A stretch of 64,000 nucleotides of DNA from Microbulbifer sp. HZ11 (GCF_000708675.1 NZ_JELR01000001.1:682001-746000), one strand, 5' to 3'. Shown: positions 10,218-20,797, numbered from the stretch's first letter. Notes: generated by a model from the sequence alone, not told the origin. A program made the numbers and translations.

Positions 10218-10895
10218 ATGGCCAAACGAAGCAAAGAAGACGCCCTGGAAACCCGCGAAAAGATTCTGGATGCAGCGGTGGTAGTCTTCGACCGCAGGGG
10301 CGTTTCTCGCCCCTCCCTAACCGAGATCGCCGAACTCGCGGGCGTTACCCGCGGCGCAGTCTATGGCCACTTCCAGAACAAGGCGGACCTGTTCAGCGCC
10401 CTCGCCGACCGCATTCAGCTGCCGGACGAGTCCCTGTGTCAGGCGCCCCATCAATCCTGCGATCCGCTGGGGGAACTGAGGAACCGCTGCCTGTTCATGT
10501 ACCGGGAGGTTATGTCGAACGAGCAATGGCACCGCATATTCGCCATCATTCTGCTGCGCTGCGAATGGGTCCCGGAAAATGGTGAGATTCACCAGCGCTG
10601 CAGCGAGGGTCACGCAGAAGGCACCGAGCGCTTGCGCACCCTGATCCAGGGGGCGGTGACTGTGGGGCAACTGCCCTCAGATCTGGATGTGGAGGTCGCG
10701 GTTCCGCTGGTACATGCCGGAATTATCGGTTTACTGCAGGAGTGGTTGATGAAGCCGGAGGCATTCAACATTGCCGAAGTCGGTGCCCGTCATGTAGAAG
10801 CGATGCTGGAAATGCTGAAAAATTCCGCCCACCTGAGGAAGAATCCCGCTGCGGCACCCTCAGAGTTGGCAGAAGCAAAGGTTGAATCTGAGTAA
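10218..10895 (+). CDS. TetR-family repressor of the RND pump, AcrR-like
   Basis: DNA-binding regulator of 225 residues. The N-terminal helix-turn-helix (LTEIAELAGVTRGAVYGHF) closely matches the AcrR/TtgR/MtrR type, and the C-terminal domain would bind drugs or hydrophobic ligands. By position it should repress the divergent RND operon and itself. ATG 10218 is chosen because it begins with MAKRSKEDALETREKIL, the usual AcrR-type start, with TCAGGA upstream; an in-frame ATG at 10116 would lie inside the operator. Confidence 0.88.
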   Translation: MAKRSKEDALETREKILDAAVVVFDRRGVSRPSLTEIAELAGVTRGAVYGHFQNKADLFSALADRIQLPDESLCQAPHQSCDPLGELRNRCLFMYREVMSNEQWHRIFAIILLRCEWVPENGEIHQRCSEGHAEGTERLRTLIQGAVTVGQLPSDLDVEVAVPLVHAGIIGLLQEWLMKPEAFNIAEVGARHVEAMLEMLKNSAHLRKNPAAAPSELAEAKVESE

Positions 10896-11108
10896 TTTTT
10901 CACCATGCCAACGCGACTGGCGGGAAATTCCTCCCTCCCATTGCCTTGAGCCAGGAACCTTTCGCCTCGTTCAAGAAGCATTTCATGCCTTTCGGAGCTT
11001 TCAGCCTTTATACTTGTCCTAAGCTATAAGTCGCCACTGCTCCGGAAGCCCCCTTTCGGGAAAATGACAGTGGGACGCCTTGAAGTAGGACGTATAAAGA
11101 GACTCCTT

Positions 11109-13214
11109 ATGCTTAGCAATCGAATAGCCGCGCTGATTTCCGGCCTTTCCCTCTCTCTCCTGGTAATGACTTCACCGGCCGCCCTGGCCGCTGACACCGA
11201 AGAGCTCAAACCCCACGAAGACCAGGGTGGAACCGCCCGCGAGATTGTCAGCAAGCTCGAGATGCTGCATTACAACAAACTGAAAGTCGGTGATGAGATG
11301 TCTGCCGGCCTGTGGGACGAATACATTGACAGCCTCGACCCCACCCGAAGCTACTTCCTGTCCTCAGACATCGATGAATTCCGCCAGTGGCGCACCAAGC
11401 TCGACGACGATTTACGCGCGGGCAACGTGGACCGCGGTTTTGATATCTACAACCGCTACCGCCTGCGCATATCAGACCGCCTGAACAATATCGTGTCGCA
11501 GCTGGAAAATGGCTTGCCCGAATTCGACTTTACCAAGGATGAATCCCTGGAGCTCGACCGGGAAAAAAGCGAGTGGCCCCAGTCCATCAGTGCAGCAGAC
11601 GACCTATGGCGCAAGCGTCTCAAGAGCAGCGTGCTGAATCTGCGTCTCACCGACAAAAGCGATGATGAAATCGCCGATTTGCTCAAGCGCCGCTACAAAG
11701 GCCAGCTGAAGCGCCTCAGCCAACAGAACAGCGACGACGTGTTCGAGCTCTACATGAACTCGCTCACCCGTTTATACGACCCCCACAGCAATTACCTGTC
11801 TCCCCGCTCCCTGGAGAACTTCAATATGAGCATGTCCCTCTCGCTGGAGGGTATCGGTGCCGTATTGCAGATGGAAGATGAGTACACCAAGGTCGCACGC
11901 CTGGTCGCCGGCGGTCCGGCTGACCGCACCGGTAAAATCAAGCCGAACGACAAGATCGTCGCCGTCGGCCAGGATCAGAATGGTGAAATGGTCGATGTTG
12001 TGGGCTGGCGCCTGGACGATGTGGTGGACCTGATTCGTGGCTCCGCAGGTACCTATGTACGCCTCGAAACCATCCCCACAGGCGGCGACGGCAGCCACCG
12101 CACCATCACGATCAAACGCAGCAAGGTGAAACTGGAAGACCAGGCAGCCAAGAAAGCGATTTTCGAGTTTTCCGACGGTGAGCAGAATTACAAGGTAGGG
12201 GTCATTAACCTGCCCACATTCTATATCGACTTTGAAGCCTACCGTCGCCGCGATCCGAACTACAAAAGTACCACTCGTGATGTAGCACGCCTGCTGGACG
12301 AACTGCAGAAGGAAGGCGTGGACGGTGTCATTCTGGATCTGCGTAACAACGGCGGCGGCTCACTACAGGAAGCCACCATGCTCACCGACCTGTTCATTGA
12401 TCAGGGTCCGGTTGTACAGATTCGCCACGCTAATGAGCAGATTTCCCGCCATAACCGCTCGCGCTCACGCGCCATGTACCGCGGCCCACTCGTGGTTTTG
12501 ATCAATCGTCTCTCGGCTTCCGCTTCGGAAATTTTTGCCGGTGCGATCCAGGACTACAACCGCGGTCTGGTGGTAGGAAACCAGTCTTTCGGTAAAGGCA
12601 CCGTGCAGACCATGGCGCCCCTGAAAGAAGGTCAGCTGAAAATCACGCAGTCGAAGTTCTACCGGGTCTCTGGCGACAGCACTCAGCACGCTGGCGTAAT
12701 GCCCGATATCGCCATGCCACAGCTGATTGACAGCGAACAGGTGGGTGAAAGTGCCTACGATACCGCCCTGCCCTGGGATCGTATCCACGCTGTGCGTCAC
12801 GCCAAGTACTTTAATCTGAAAGACATGGTACCGGCGCTCTCGAAAAAACACGAAAAGCGCACCGCGGCCGACCCCGACTTCGTCTTCCTGCGCAAACAGT
12901 TCGAATATCAATCCGAGCGTGCCGATCGCAAAACGGTATCCCTCAATGAGCAAGCGCGCATTCAAGAGCGGGAGAACCTGAATCAGGAAATTCTCGCCAT
13001 GGAAAACGAGCGCCGCAAAGCGAAGGGACTGGAGCCCTACGAAAGCTTTGAAGCCTACGAGAAGAGTGAGTCAGACGACACTGCGCCAGTAGGTGGCCCT
13101 ACTGAAATCACCCTGGAAGATGATCCGGTACTGAATGAAGCCGGCTACATCATGGCCGATTTTATCGGCCTGAAGAAACACGCGAACTCGCCGCAAGTAG
13201 CCAACTTCGACTGA
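11109..13214 (+). CDS. prc: Tail-specific (C-terminal processing) periplasmic protease
   Basis: Serine protease that trims or degrades periplasmic proteins from exposed hydrophobic C termini; in Escherichia coli it acts on penicillin-binding protein 3 and MepS. The 701-residue product has a signal peptide (to about ALAA), an N-terminal Tsp domain, a PDZ domain near 230-320, a peptidase S41 domain, and the C-terminal DUF3340 region. The Ser-Lys dyad is intact: Ser471 in the SASASE motif and Lys496 in FGKGTVQ, with Asp482 between, at the E. coli spacing. ATG 11109 is chosen because the signal peptide starts there. Followed by a strong terminator. Confidence 0.93.
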   Translation: MLSNRIAALISGLSLSLLVMTSPAALAADTEELKPHEDQGGTAREIVSKLEMLHYNKLKVGDEMSAGLWDEYIDSLDPTRSYFLSSDIDEFRQWRTKLDDDLRAGNVDRGFDIYNRYRLRISDRLNNIVSQLENGLPEFDFTKDESLELDREKSEWPQSISAADDLWRKRLKSSVLNLRLTDKSDDEIADLLKRRYKGQLKRLSQQNSDDVFELYMNSLTRLYDPHSNYLSPRSLENFNMSMSLSLEGIGAVLQMEDEYTKVARLVAGGPADRTGKIKPNDKIVAVGQDQNGEMVDVVGWRLDDVVDLIRGSAGTYVRLETIPTGGDGSHRTITIKRSKVKLEDQAAKKAIFEFSDGEQNYKVGVINLPTFYIDFEAYRRRDPNYKSTTRDVARLLDELQKEGVDGVILDLRNNGGGSLQEATMLTDLFIDQGPVVQIRHANEQISRHNRSRSRAMYRGPLVVLINRLSASASEIFAGAIQDYNRGLVVGNQSFGKGTVQTMAPLKEGQLKITQSKFYRVSGDSTQHAGVMPDIAMPQLIDSEQVGESAYDTALPWDRIHAVRHAKYFNLKDMVPALSKKHEKRTAADPDFVFLRKQFEYQSERADRKTVSLNEQARIQERENLNQEILAMENERRKAKGLEPYESFEAYEKSESDDTAPVGGPTEITLEDDPVLNEAGYIMADFIGLKKHANSPQVANFD

Positions 13215-13286
13215 GTCGGGTTCGCCCCAACCAAAGTGGCCTGAGACCGCTGTAAGAAAGGTGGCCAGGCTGAGAAAAACATTACC

Positions 13287-13326
13287 AAGCCCGCGGCTCA
13301 TATCGAGCCGCGGGCTTTGGCTTTTT
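13287..13326 (+). terminator. Intrinsic terminator after prc
   Basis: 13-bp GC-rich stem (13287-13299 with 13305-13317, loop ATATC) followed by TGGCTTTTT. Separates prc from xthA. Confidence 0.85.
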
Positions 13327-13360
13327 GACCGCTTAATAAAACTGATCGGGGGAGGGAAAA

Positions 13361-14176
13361 GTGAAAGTTGTATCCTTTAACGTAAATAGTATCCGTGCAC
13401 GCCTGCACCAGATGGAAGCACTGGTAAAAACCCAGTCACCGGACATCATCGGCCTGCAAGAAACCAAGGTTACCGACGAGGATTTTCCGGAAGATGTGAT
13501 TCGCGACCTCGGCTACGAGGTGATTTACTTCGGCCAGAAAACCCATTACGGCGTTGCCCTTCTCTCCCGTTATCCATTTATCAAAAAGCAATACGGTTTC
13601 CCCACCGACACCGATGACGCGCAACGCCGCCTCGTAGCTGGCCAGTTTGATATCGGTGCAGAGCAACCGCTCACGGTTATCAACGGGTACTTCCCCCAGG
13701 GCGAAAATCGTGAGCATCCGGTTAAATTCCCGGCCAAGCGCAAGTATTACGCGGACCTGGATGCCTACCTGAACAAAAGTTGCGACAAGGAGGCGCCGGT
13801 ACTGGTGATCGGCGACATGAATATCTCGCCGACCGACCTGGATATCGGCATTGGTGAGCCCAATCGCAAACGTTGGTTACGTGACGGCAAATGCAGCTTC
13901 CTGCCGGAGGAGCGGGAATGGCTGGAGAAGATTCACAACTGGGGGCTGGTAGACACCTTCCGCGCGCAGAATCCGGAGACCAATGACCTGTTCAGCTGGT
14001 TCGACTATCGCAGCCGAGGGTTTGACCGCGAACCCCGCCGCGGACTGCGTATCGACCTGATTCTGGCGACGCGGATGCTTGCCGAGCGCTGCGTTAATAC
14101 CGGTATCGACTACGATATTCGCGGTATGGAACGCCCCTCCGATCACGCACCAGTTTGGGCGGAATTTGATATCTGA
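13361..14176 (+). CDS. xthA: Exodeoxyribonuclease III (AP endonuclease)
   Basis: Base-excision-repair enzyme that cuts at abasic sites and removes 3' blocking groups. The 271 residues match the ExoIII family: [15 protein letters not shown] start, metal-binding Glu in GLQETKV, the GDMNISPTD motif, and the C-terminal [10 protein letters not shown] with the catalytic Asp-His pair. GGGAGG just upstream of ATG 13361 supports the start. It stands alone between two hairpins. Confidence 0.93.
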   Translation: MKVVSFNVNSIRARLHQMEALVKTQSPDIIGLQETKVTDEDFPEDVIRDLGYEVIYFGQKTHYGVALLSRYPFIKKQYGFPTDTDDAQRRLVAGQFDIGAEQPLTVINGYFPQGENREHPVKFPAKRKYYADLDAYLNKSCDKEAPVLVIGDMNISPTDLDIGIGEPNRKRWLRDGKCSFLPEEREWLEKIHNWGLVDTFRAQNPETNDLFSWFDYRSRGFDREPRRGLRIDLILATRMLAERCVNTGIDYDIRGMERPSDHAPVWAEFDI

Positions 14177-14192
14177 CCAAACGGACACAAGT

Positions 14193-14215
14193 GCGCACCA
14201 GCCTGCCTGGTGCGC
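14193..14215 (+). terminator. Hairpin after xthA
   Basis: Perfect 9-bp stem GCGCACCAG (14193-14201) with CTGGTGCGC (14207-14215). Only a pyrimidine-rich tract follows rather than a T run, so termination strength is uncertain. Confidence 0.5.
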
Positions 14216-14290
14216 CTTACCTCCCCCTCCAGCAGCATCCCCGCGCCCTCCTCCCAGCACGTTCATTCCAGCGGGTAGATTCAGGCATTA

Positions 14291-14310
14291 ATATATGCTT
14301 TTGCATATAT
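14291..14310. promoter_or_regulatory. Candidate ArsR operator
   Basis: Perfect inverted repeat ATATATGC-TTTT-GCATATAT, 65 bp before arsR, in an otherwise GC-rich region. AT-rich dyads at this place are usual for ArsR/SmtB repressors, which release DNA on binding arsenite. Confidence 0.6.
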
Positions 14311-14374
14311 ATGCTATTTCGAATATCCTACCTGCAATCCGCATAGAAGCCCCCCCAGGGGCCTGGAGTACCCG

Positions 14375-14719
14375 ATGAACCCGGTATCCGTTTTTAAATG
14401 TCTGGCCGATGACACTCGGCTGCGCAGCCTTTTGCTGATCGCCAGTGAGGGAGAGCTGTGCGTCTGTGAGTTGATGTGCGCACTGAACCAGAGCCAGCCC
14501 AAGATCTCTCGCCACCTGGCACAGCTCCGCAACTGCGAATTGCTGCGGGATGAACGTCGCGGCCAGTGGGTGTATTACCGTCTGGCGCCGGATCTTCCGA
14601 GCTGGGTAACGGAGGTGCTACAGCAGACGCTAAGCGGGAACACCGGCTTTATCCAACCTAACCAACAGGCATTGAACGAAATGCAGGACCGCCCCAGTGG
14701 TGCAAACAACTGCTGCTGA
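14375..14719 (+). CDS. arsR: ArsR-family arsenite-responsive repressor
   Basis: Winged-helix repressor of the ars operon, 114 residues. The As(III) site of the E. coli type is present: Cys29, Cys31 in ELCVCEL and Cys35. The recognition helix is QSQPKISRHLAQL. The protein ends in an extra Cys113-Cys114 pair, which might add a second thiol site; that is inference. GGAG lies 6 bp upstream of ATG 14375. First gene of arsR-arsC-acr3-arsH. Confidence 0.9.
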   Translation: MNPVSVFKCLADDTRLRSLLLIASEGELCVCELMCALNQSQPKISRHLAQLRNCELLRDERRGQWVYYRLAPDLPSWVTEVLQQTLSGNTGFIQPNQQALNEMQDRPSGANNCC

Positions 14720-14808
14720 CCGGTCAAACGAGTGTCCACGATTTTAATCTGACTGCGAAAGTCACCGCACTGAATATCCACTGACCTTCTCTACTAAGAG
14801 TACAACCG

Positions 14809-15285
14809 ATGAAAATTCTCTATATCTGCACCCACAATCGCTGCCGCAGCATTCTGAGCGAAGCGGTTACCAATCACCTCGGCCAGGGTCGCATCGAAGC
14901 CCGTAGCGCGGGCAGCCAGCCCAGTGGTGAGGTACACCCACTTTCCCTCAAATACCTCGCCGAGCAGGGTATTTCGACAGATGGCCTGAAAAGTCAGTCC
15001 TGGGACGAATTTGAAAGCTGGGTTCCAGACCTTGTAGTAACGGTATGCGACAGCGCCGCCGGTGAAGCCTGCCCGATCTGGCTGGGGGAATCGACCAAGG
15101 TCCATTGGGGGCTGGAAGATCCGTCAAAGCTTGAGGGCAGCGAAGAAGAGCTGGCACAGGCATTCAATCAGACGATCGATATTATCCAGAAACGGGTAGA
15201 AAGAATGCTCGAGCAGAACCTGGACAAAAAGTATGGCTCAGAACTTCGTGACGCCGCCCAGGCATTGATTCAAGGCGAAGAGTGA
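14809..15285 (+). CDS. arsC: Arsenate reductase, low-molecular-weight phosphatase (thioredoxin) type
   Basis: Reduces arsenate to arsenite in the cytoplasm. The P-loop Cys7-x5-Arg13 (CTHNRCRS) is of the LMW protein tyrosine phosphatase fold, and Cys80 and Cys88 complete the triad used in the Staphylococcus pI258 ArsC class, so recycling should be by thioredoxin. The 158-residue product has a slightly longer C terminus than that class. Second gene of the ars operon, followed 32 bp later by acr3. Confidence 0.9.
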   Translation: MKILYICTHNRCRSILSEAVTNHLGQGRIEARSAGSQPSGEVHPLSLKYLAEQGISTDGLKSQSWDEFESWVPDLVVTVCDSAAGEACPIWLGESTKVHWGLEDPSKLEGSEEELAQAFNQTIDIIQKRVERMLEQNLDKKYGSELRDAAQALIQGEE

Positions 15286-15317
15286 GCAACTGGCAGTAAC
15301 CATCAGGAGAGCAGAAA

Positions 15318-16379
15318 ATGGGAATTTTTGAACGCTACCTGTCCCTATGGGTTGGATTGTGCATTCTCGCCGGCCTTATTCTGGGAAACATGGCCCCGGG
15401 GTTGTTCCAGCAAATCGCGGGCATGGAAATCGCACACGTCAATCTACCTGTGGCAGTGTTTATCTGGGTCATGATCTACCCGATGATGGTGCAGGTGGAC
15501 TTCTCATCCATCAAACATGTGGGTGATAAACCCAAGGGCCTTGCCCTTACCCTGGTCATCAACTGGTTGATCAAACCGTTTACTATGGCCGCGCTTGGCT
15601 GGCTGTTCTTTCGCGTCCTATTTGCCGATCTCGTCGATCCGCAAACCGCATCGGAATACATTGCCGGCATGATTCTGCTGGGTGTCGCACCCTGCACCGC
15701 CATGGTATTCGTTTGGAGCCAGCTCACTCGTGGCGATGCGAATTACACCCTGGTGCAGGTTTCCGTCAACGACGTAATCATGATTTTCGCATTTGCACCG
15801 ATCGCCGCACTGCTGCTTGGTGTCAGTGATATCACCGTACCCTGGGACACACTGATTCTGTCCGTGGTGCTGTATGTGCTACTACCGTTGATCGCCGGAA
15901 TACTCACTCGCCGCGCCCTGGACAAGGCGAATGATCACAGCCGACTCAACAATTTTCTGCAGCGGGTAAAACCTATCTCCGTGGCCGGATTGCTCGCCAC
16001 CGTCGTTCTCCTGTTCGGCTTTCAGGCCGAAACCATTATCGATAATCCGCTAGCCATTCTGCTGATTGCCATTCCACTGCTCATCCAGACCTATGGCATT
16101 TTTGCCATCAGCTACGCTGCCGCGCATAAAATGAAGCTGCCCCATAACATCGCCGCGCCCGCGTGTATGATCGGTACATCAAACTTTTTTGAACTGGCCG
16201 TGGCCGTAGCCATCTCGCTATTTGGCCTACACTCCGGCGCAGCACTCGCAACCGTTGTTGGGGTACTGGTAGAAGTGCCGGTCATGCTGTCTCTGGTAGC
16301 AATTGCCAACCGCACCCGGCACTGGTTCGACGGGAATGCCGATGTGCCTGCAGCGACAAAAGTGGGAGAGGAAGTATGA
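15318..16379 (+). CDS. acr3: Arsenite efflux permease, ACR3 family
   Basis: Inner-membrane As(III) exporter, 353 residues with about ten membrane segments. The family motif [13 protein letters not shown] with its essential cysteine is present near residue 120. AGGAG precedes ATG 15318. The stop overlaps the arsH start in ATGA (16376-16379), so the two are coupled. ACR3 rather than ArsB type is clear from the sequence. Some annotations call it arsB. Confidence 0.93.
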   Translation: MGIFERYLSLWVGLCILAGLILGNMAPGLFQQIAGMEIAHVNLPVAVFIWVMIYPMMVQVDFSSIKHVGDKPKGLALTLVINWLIKPFTMAALGWLFFRVLFADLVDPQTASEYIAGMILLGVAPCTAMVFVWSQLTRGDANYTLVQVSVNDVIMIFAFAPIAALLLGVSDITVPWDTLILSVVLYVLLPLIAGILTRRALDKANDHSRLNNFLQRVKPISVAGLLATVVLLFGFQAETIIDNPLAILLIAIPLLIQTYGIFAISYAAAHKMKLPHNIAAPACMIGTSNFFELAVAVAISLFGLHSGAALATVVGVLVEVPVMLSLVAIANRTRHWFDGNADVPAATKVGEEV

Positions 16380-17095
16380 CCAAGCCAATACAGGATATGC
16401 CCAACGTGGTAACTGAGTGCTTTCAGGATACCGACAAAAGTCAACTAACCGCGCCGATTGAAGAGTCGGCGCCAAAGATATTGCTGCTCTACGGTTCACT
16501 CCGAGAGCGCTCTTTCTCCCGGCTTGCCGCGGAGGAAGCAGCACGAATCCTCAATCGCCTGGGCGCAGAGACCCGTGTGTTCAACCCTTCCGGGTTGCCG
16601 CTGCCGGATGATACGGATGCTGACCACCCCAAGGTGCAGGAGCTGCGCGAGCTCGCCAGTTGGTGCGACGGGATGGTGTGGTCATCGCCAGAGCGGCACG
16701 GTGCCATGACCGGAATCATGAAAGCCCAGATTGACTGGATTCCACTGGCCATGCAAGGCGTGAGACCCACCCAGGGAAAAACTCTCGCCGTGATGCAGGT
16801 GTGTGGAGGCTCTCAGTCTTTTAACGCGGTCAATCAAATGCGCATCCTCGGCCGCTGGATGCGTATGGTCACCATCCCCAATCAGTCATCGGTGGCCAAA
16901 GCCTGGATGGAATTTGATGACAACGACCGTATGAAACCTTCCTCGTATTACGACCGTATAGTGGACGTAATGGAAGAGCTGATGAAGTTTACCTACCTGC
17001 TAAAAGACAAGCGGGACTACTTTACCGATCGCTACTCCGAGCGGAAGGAAACCAGCGAAGAGTTTCGCAAGCGGATCGATCAGCGGTCCATGTAA
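16376..17095 (+). CDS. arsH: ArsH, NADPH-dependent FMN oxidoreductase
   Basis: Flavodoxin-like oxidoreductase of ars operons, 239 residues. The motif [19 protein letters not shown] near residues 40-58 holds the FMN phosphate, and the family's [20 protein letters not shown] segment follows. In other bacteria ArsH oxidises trivalent methylated or aromatic arsenicals to less toxic pentavalent forms. It is the last gene of the operon. Confidence 0.93.
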   Translation: MTKPIQDMPNVVTECFQDTDKSQLTAPIEESAPKILLLYGSLRERSFSRLAAEEAARILNRLGAETRVFNPSGLPLPDDTDADHPKVQELRELASWCDGMVWSSPERHGAMTGIMKAQIDWIPLAMQGVRPTQGKTLAVMQVCGGSQSFNAVNQMRILGRWMRMVTIPNQSSVAKAWMEFDDNDRMKPSSYYDRIVDVMEELMKFTYLLKDKRDYFTDRYSERKETSEEFRKRIDQRSM

Positions 17096-17141
17096 GCGCA
17101 AGCCATCTGCATTGTGGCGCCGCGCGCGGCACCGACCTCAG

Positions 17142-17170
17142 GCCCTGTTGCGTATGGAAGCGCACAGGGC
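17142..17170 (+). terminator. Weak hairpin after arsH; rest of 17096-17554 without a recognised gene
   Basis: GCCCTGTTGCG (17142-17152) can pair with CGCACAGGGC (17161-17170) with one bulge; there is no T run. The remaining gap to 17554 is the presumed promoter region of the receptor gene. I see no Fur-type box and no coding signal in it. Confidence 0.3.
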
Positions 17171-17554
17171 GACACCCTCGGAACTCTACCCTTCACGAAT
17201 TACACTCTCCAACGGCTCAAAATGATCCTGATCTGCCGCCCTGCCCTGCATGGCCAGCGCCTACCTCAACATCGGACATAGCTCGGACATCATTGCACTT
17301 TTATTTCCAGGTAATTTGCTCCACCAATTGCGCTGATAGATAGAGAGTATCTGTCACCCGTTTGCGACAATTCGGAAATATTTTCTTCACTCCGCTGCAA
17401 GACTTCTCCACAACAATGGGCGCGCCGAATGTTCGGCCGGCTGCACTGCAGACCGAGACCTACATGAACGAGATACACATTCAGGCCCGCGGGAAAGATA
17501 CCGAGGATACGGTGCGCCCGCACGGCAACCAGAAGTACACATTAGGAGAGTTCC

Positions 17555-20500
17555 ATGATCAGTTCCGTAAAACGCAACGCCTTTCCGGTTGCGCTACTAT
17601 CCGCAGCGGTAATCTCCGCACTGGGAATCGCACCGACCGCCAGCGCGCAACAGACGACTTCGGCCATTCGTGGCGTAGTTACCAGCGATGGGGGGAAACC
17701 CGTCGAAAATGCCAAGCTCACCATCATTCACCAGCCCTCCAATACCCAGAGCGTTATTGAAAGTGGCAATGCTGGCCGCTTCACTGCATCCGGCCTGCGT
17801 GTAGGTGGTCCTTATACCGTGCGCGTTGAGTCCGATTTTGGTGATGAGACGGTTAACGGCATTTATCTTTCCCTGGGCAATCCCTTAGTCCTCCCCATCG
17901 ACCTCGATAGCGATGACGTGGAAGTGAATGAACTTGAAGAGGTTGTAGTGACGGCAGAGGCGCTGCTGTCAAAGAACCGCGGTTCCAGCAGTGTTTTCGG
18001 TGAAGACCAGATTTCCTCCGCTGCAACCTTCAATCGCGATCTCAAGGAAGTCATCCGGGCCAACCCACTGGCGGTGGTCAGCCCCGATGGCACCGAGCTC
18101 AGCATCGCGGGCTCCAACCCGAAATACAACGCGTTCACCATCGACAGCGTGGGTATCAACGATACGTTCGGCCTGCAGTCCAACGGTTACCCGACCAACC
18201 GCCCACCAATCTCCCTGGATGCGGTTGAGCAGATCTCCGTGGATTTCGCACCATTCGATGCCCGTATCGGAAAGTTTGGCGGCGGGAACATTAACGCGGT
18301 GACCAAATCCGGTACCAACGAATATCACGGCAGCATCTACGTCGAAAATACGCCGTGGACTGGCACTGCCAAAGACGACCGACTGCCCACCGATGGCTCG
18401 GTTACTGAGATCGATATCGAGAACGAAGAAGAGACTTACGGTGCGACCTTCAGCGGCGCGCTGGTCCAGGACAAACTGTTTTTCTTCTCTTCCTATGAGA
18501 AGTGGGAAGAAGAAGTCGCGTTTGATTACGACCTGAACACCCTCGCCAATCACGATGTAACCCCAGCGGAGCGCGACCGCGCCCTGGCGATTCTTCAGGA
18601 TGTATACGGCCTGAATGACACTGCAGGATCTGCCCCTGATCCCGATAGCGATGAAAAGGTTCTGGTAAAACTGGACTGGAATATCGCCGATAACCAGCGC
18701 GCCGACTTCACCTACAGCACCCAGGAAACCCGCTCCGCGCGCAACTACACCGACGGCAGCGCCACCCTGAATCTAGGCTCCAACCTGTGGACCATGGCCC
18801 AGGACACCACCTACTACACCGCGCACCTGTTCTCGGACTGGAGCGATGTATTCAGCACTGAGGTGAACCTGTCCTACAAGGACTATGAGCAGGCCTCCCT
18901 GACCAGCTCCAGCTGGGGGGAAATCAATATCCAGACCGAAGATGGGTATATCGTCGCCGGTGCGGATGAAAACCGCCACGCTAACGTGCTGGCCAACGAA
19001 GTATGGAACTTTGGCGTACACGGCACCTACCTGGCCGGTGAAGTCCAGTATCGCTTTGGTGCGGAACTGGAGGACACCTGGAACTACAACCTCTACGGCC
19101 GCGATGCACGGGGCACCTGGACCTTTGACGACCTCGACGCGTTTGAAAACCGCGAAGTCGCCAGCCTCGAGTACAGCAACGCCTACACCAACAACATCGA
19201 TGATATTGCCTACGATGTAAATGGCACCACCTACTCCCTTTACGGTGAAGCCACCTTCGAGCCATTCGCCGGATTTGAGCTTGTGGCCGGTCTGCGCTAC
19301 GAGACCCTGAGCATCGACAGCGCCCCCAACCAGAACGATAATTTTGTGGAAACCTATGGTTTCAGCAACACTGAAAACCTGGATGGACGCGACATCTTCC
19401 TGCCGCGCATCGGCTTTAACTGGGCGGTTCAGGATGACCTGACCCTGCGCGGTGGCGTCGGACGCTTCAGCGGCGGCATGCCGCTGGTGTGGGTATCCAA
19501 TGCCTACACCAACGACGGCACCACCAAGGATTCTTACTACAGCACCGATGTTGACCCTTCCGACGTCGATTTCACCGGTGTCCCTCAGGCGGCGTTGGAC
19601 GCCCTGGAACCCGGTGCCGGCAGCACCAACACCATCGATCCAGACTTCGAGCTTCCTTCCGACTGGCGCTACCAGCTGGCTGCGGACTATGTGTTTGCAA
19701 TTCCGGGCGTGGGTGATGACTTCAGCTGGAGCACCGAAGTCATGTACGTCGATCGTGAAAATGCGGTGTACTGGCGCGACCTGTCGCGGGTCGATAACGG
19801 CAAGCGTATCGGCGACCGCATTATCTGGGACAGCATCTATGATGGCACCGAGTTCGAAGGCAACTACGACCTGGAGCTGACCAACGTCGACAATGGTGGC
19901 CGCAGTATCATTTGGTCCACCGCCCTGGACAAAGCCTTTGACAATGGCCTCTCCTTCAACCTGTCCTACACCAATCAGGACATTACCGAAGTGAATCCGG
20001 GTACCAGCTCCACGGCGGAATCCAACTTCCAGTACGAAGTGACCGAAAACCGCAACCAGCCCTTGGAAGGCACTGCCTACTACGAAATCGAGCATCGCTT
20101 CGTTCTGAATCTGGGCTACCGCGCCGAGTTCATCCAGGGTTACGCCACCAACTTCAACCTGTTCATGGAGCGCCGTTCTGGACGTCCGTTCTCCTGGACC
20201 CTGGACTCCTACCGCGATGCACACTTCGGCGATCAGGCCAGTTTCGACGACTCCGATGTGTACCTGGCCTATATCCCGTCCGGCGCGGATGACCCCAACG
20301 TGGACTTTGAGAATGGTCTGAGCTACGCGGAAATCATGGAAATGGCCCGTGCCGCCGGTGTCGATGGTTATGCCGGTGGGTTTGTAGACAAATACTCCGA
20401 CAACATGCCCTGGGTAACCACCATGGATCTGGCAATCAGCCAGGAAGTCCCAGGCTTTATGCCGGAGCACCGCGGCCTGGTGTACCTGACCATCGATAAC

Positions 20501-20704
20501 TTTGCCAATCTGCTGAATGACGATTGGGGTAAGGTATACGATCTGGAGTTCCCGCAGAACAAACTGTTCGATTTCGAAGTCAATGAAGACGGGCAGTACG
20601 TTTACGACGAACCGTTCGGCGGATTTGATTCGCGCAACTACAGCCGTTTCGAGGCCGCTGAGTCTACCTGGCGTGTGAAGCTGGGCCTGAAATACAACTT
20701 CTGA
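17555..20704 (+). CDS. TonB-dependent receptor, Oar-like with N-terminal carboxypeptidase-regulatory domain
   Basis: Outer-membrane protein of 1049 residues. Signal peptide to about residue 31 (ASA), then a CarboxypepD_reg beta-sandwich (about 34-120), a TonB-box-like segment EEVVVTAE at 129-136, a plug with ARIGKFGGGNINAVTKSG near 236-252, and a 22-strand barrel ending in the terminal Phe. This layout is that of Oar-like receptors, which are common in marine and plant-associated gammaproteobacteria; the substrate is unknown and may be a peptide or a large molecule. AGGAGA lies 6 bp upstream of ATG 17555. It stands alone, with a bidirectional terminator after it. Confidence 0.9.
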   Translation: MISSVKRNAFPVALLSAAVISALGIAPTASAQQTTSAIRGVVTSDGGKPVENAKLTIIHQPSNTQSVIESGNAGRFTASGLRVGGPYTVRVESDFGDETVNGIYLSLGNPLVLPIDLDSDDVEVNELEEVVVTAEALLSKNRGSSSVFGEDQISSAATFNRDLKEVIRANPLAVVSPDGTELSIAGSNPKYNAFTIDSVGINDTFGLQSNGYPTNRPPISLDAVEQISVDFAPFDARIGKFGGGNINAVTKSGTNEYHGSIYVENTPWTGTAKDDRLPTDGSVTEIDIENEEETYGATFSGALVQDKLFFFSSYEKWEEEVAFDYDLNTLANHDVTPAERDRALAILQDVYGLNDTAGSAPDPDSDEKVLVKLDWNIADNQRADFTYSTQETRSARNYTDGSATLNLGSNLWTMAQDTTYYTAHLFSDWSDVFSTEVNLSYKDYEQASLTSSSWGEINIQTEDGYIVAGADENRHANVLANEVWNFGVHGTYLAGEVQYRFGAELEDTWNYNLYGRDARGTWTFDDLDAFENREVASLEYSNAYTNNIDDIAYDVNGTTYSLYGEATFEPFAGFELVAGLRYETLSIDSAPNQNDNFVETYGFSNTENLDGRDIFLPRIGFNWAVQDDLTLRGGVGRFSGGMPLVWVSNAYTNDGTTKDSYYSTDVDPSDVDFTGVPQAALDALEPGAGSTNTIDPDFELPSDWRYQLAADYVFAIPGVGDDFSWSTEVMYVDRENAVYWRDLSRVDNGKRIGDRIIWDSIYDGTEFEGNYDLELTNVDNGGRSIIWSTALDKAFDNGLSFNLSYTNQDITEVNPGTSSTAESNFQYEVTENRNQPLEGTAYYEIEHRFVLNLGYRAEFIQGYATNFNLFMERRSGRPFSWTLDSYRDAHFGDQASFDDSDVYLAYIPSGADDPNVDFENGLSYAEIMEMARAAGVDGYAGGFVDKYSDNMPWVTTMDLAISQEVPGFMPEHRGLVYLTIDNFANLLNDDWGKVYDLEFPQNKLFDFEVNEDGQYVYDEPFGGFDSRNYSRFEAAESTWRVKLGLKYNF

Positions 20705-20745
20705 TCCAGCCCCTGCAGAGCCGGAAAGTTACGGCTCCGCAAAAC

Positions 20746-20778
20746 AAAAAATGGCCTGTCAATGACAGGCCATTTTTT
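20746..20778. terminator. Bidirectional intrinsic terminator
   Basis: Stem of about 15 bp (20746-20760 with 20764-20778) containing ATGGCCTGTC/GACAGGCCAT, flanked by A and T runs on both sides. Serves the receptor gene (+) and the convergent sensor kinase gene (-). Confidence 0.88.
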
Positions 20779-20797
20779 TAACTGCTTCGCGATGAGC

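Noticed and set aside
18773-20470. 565-codon open frame opposite the Oar-like receptor
   Set aside because: Shadow frame caused by codon bias of the receptor gene; no family resemblance.
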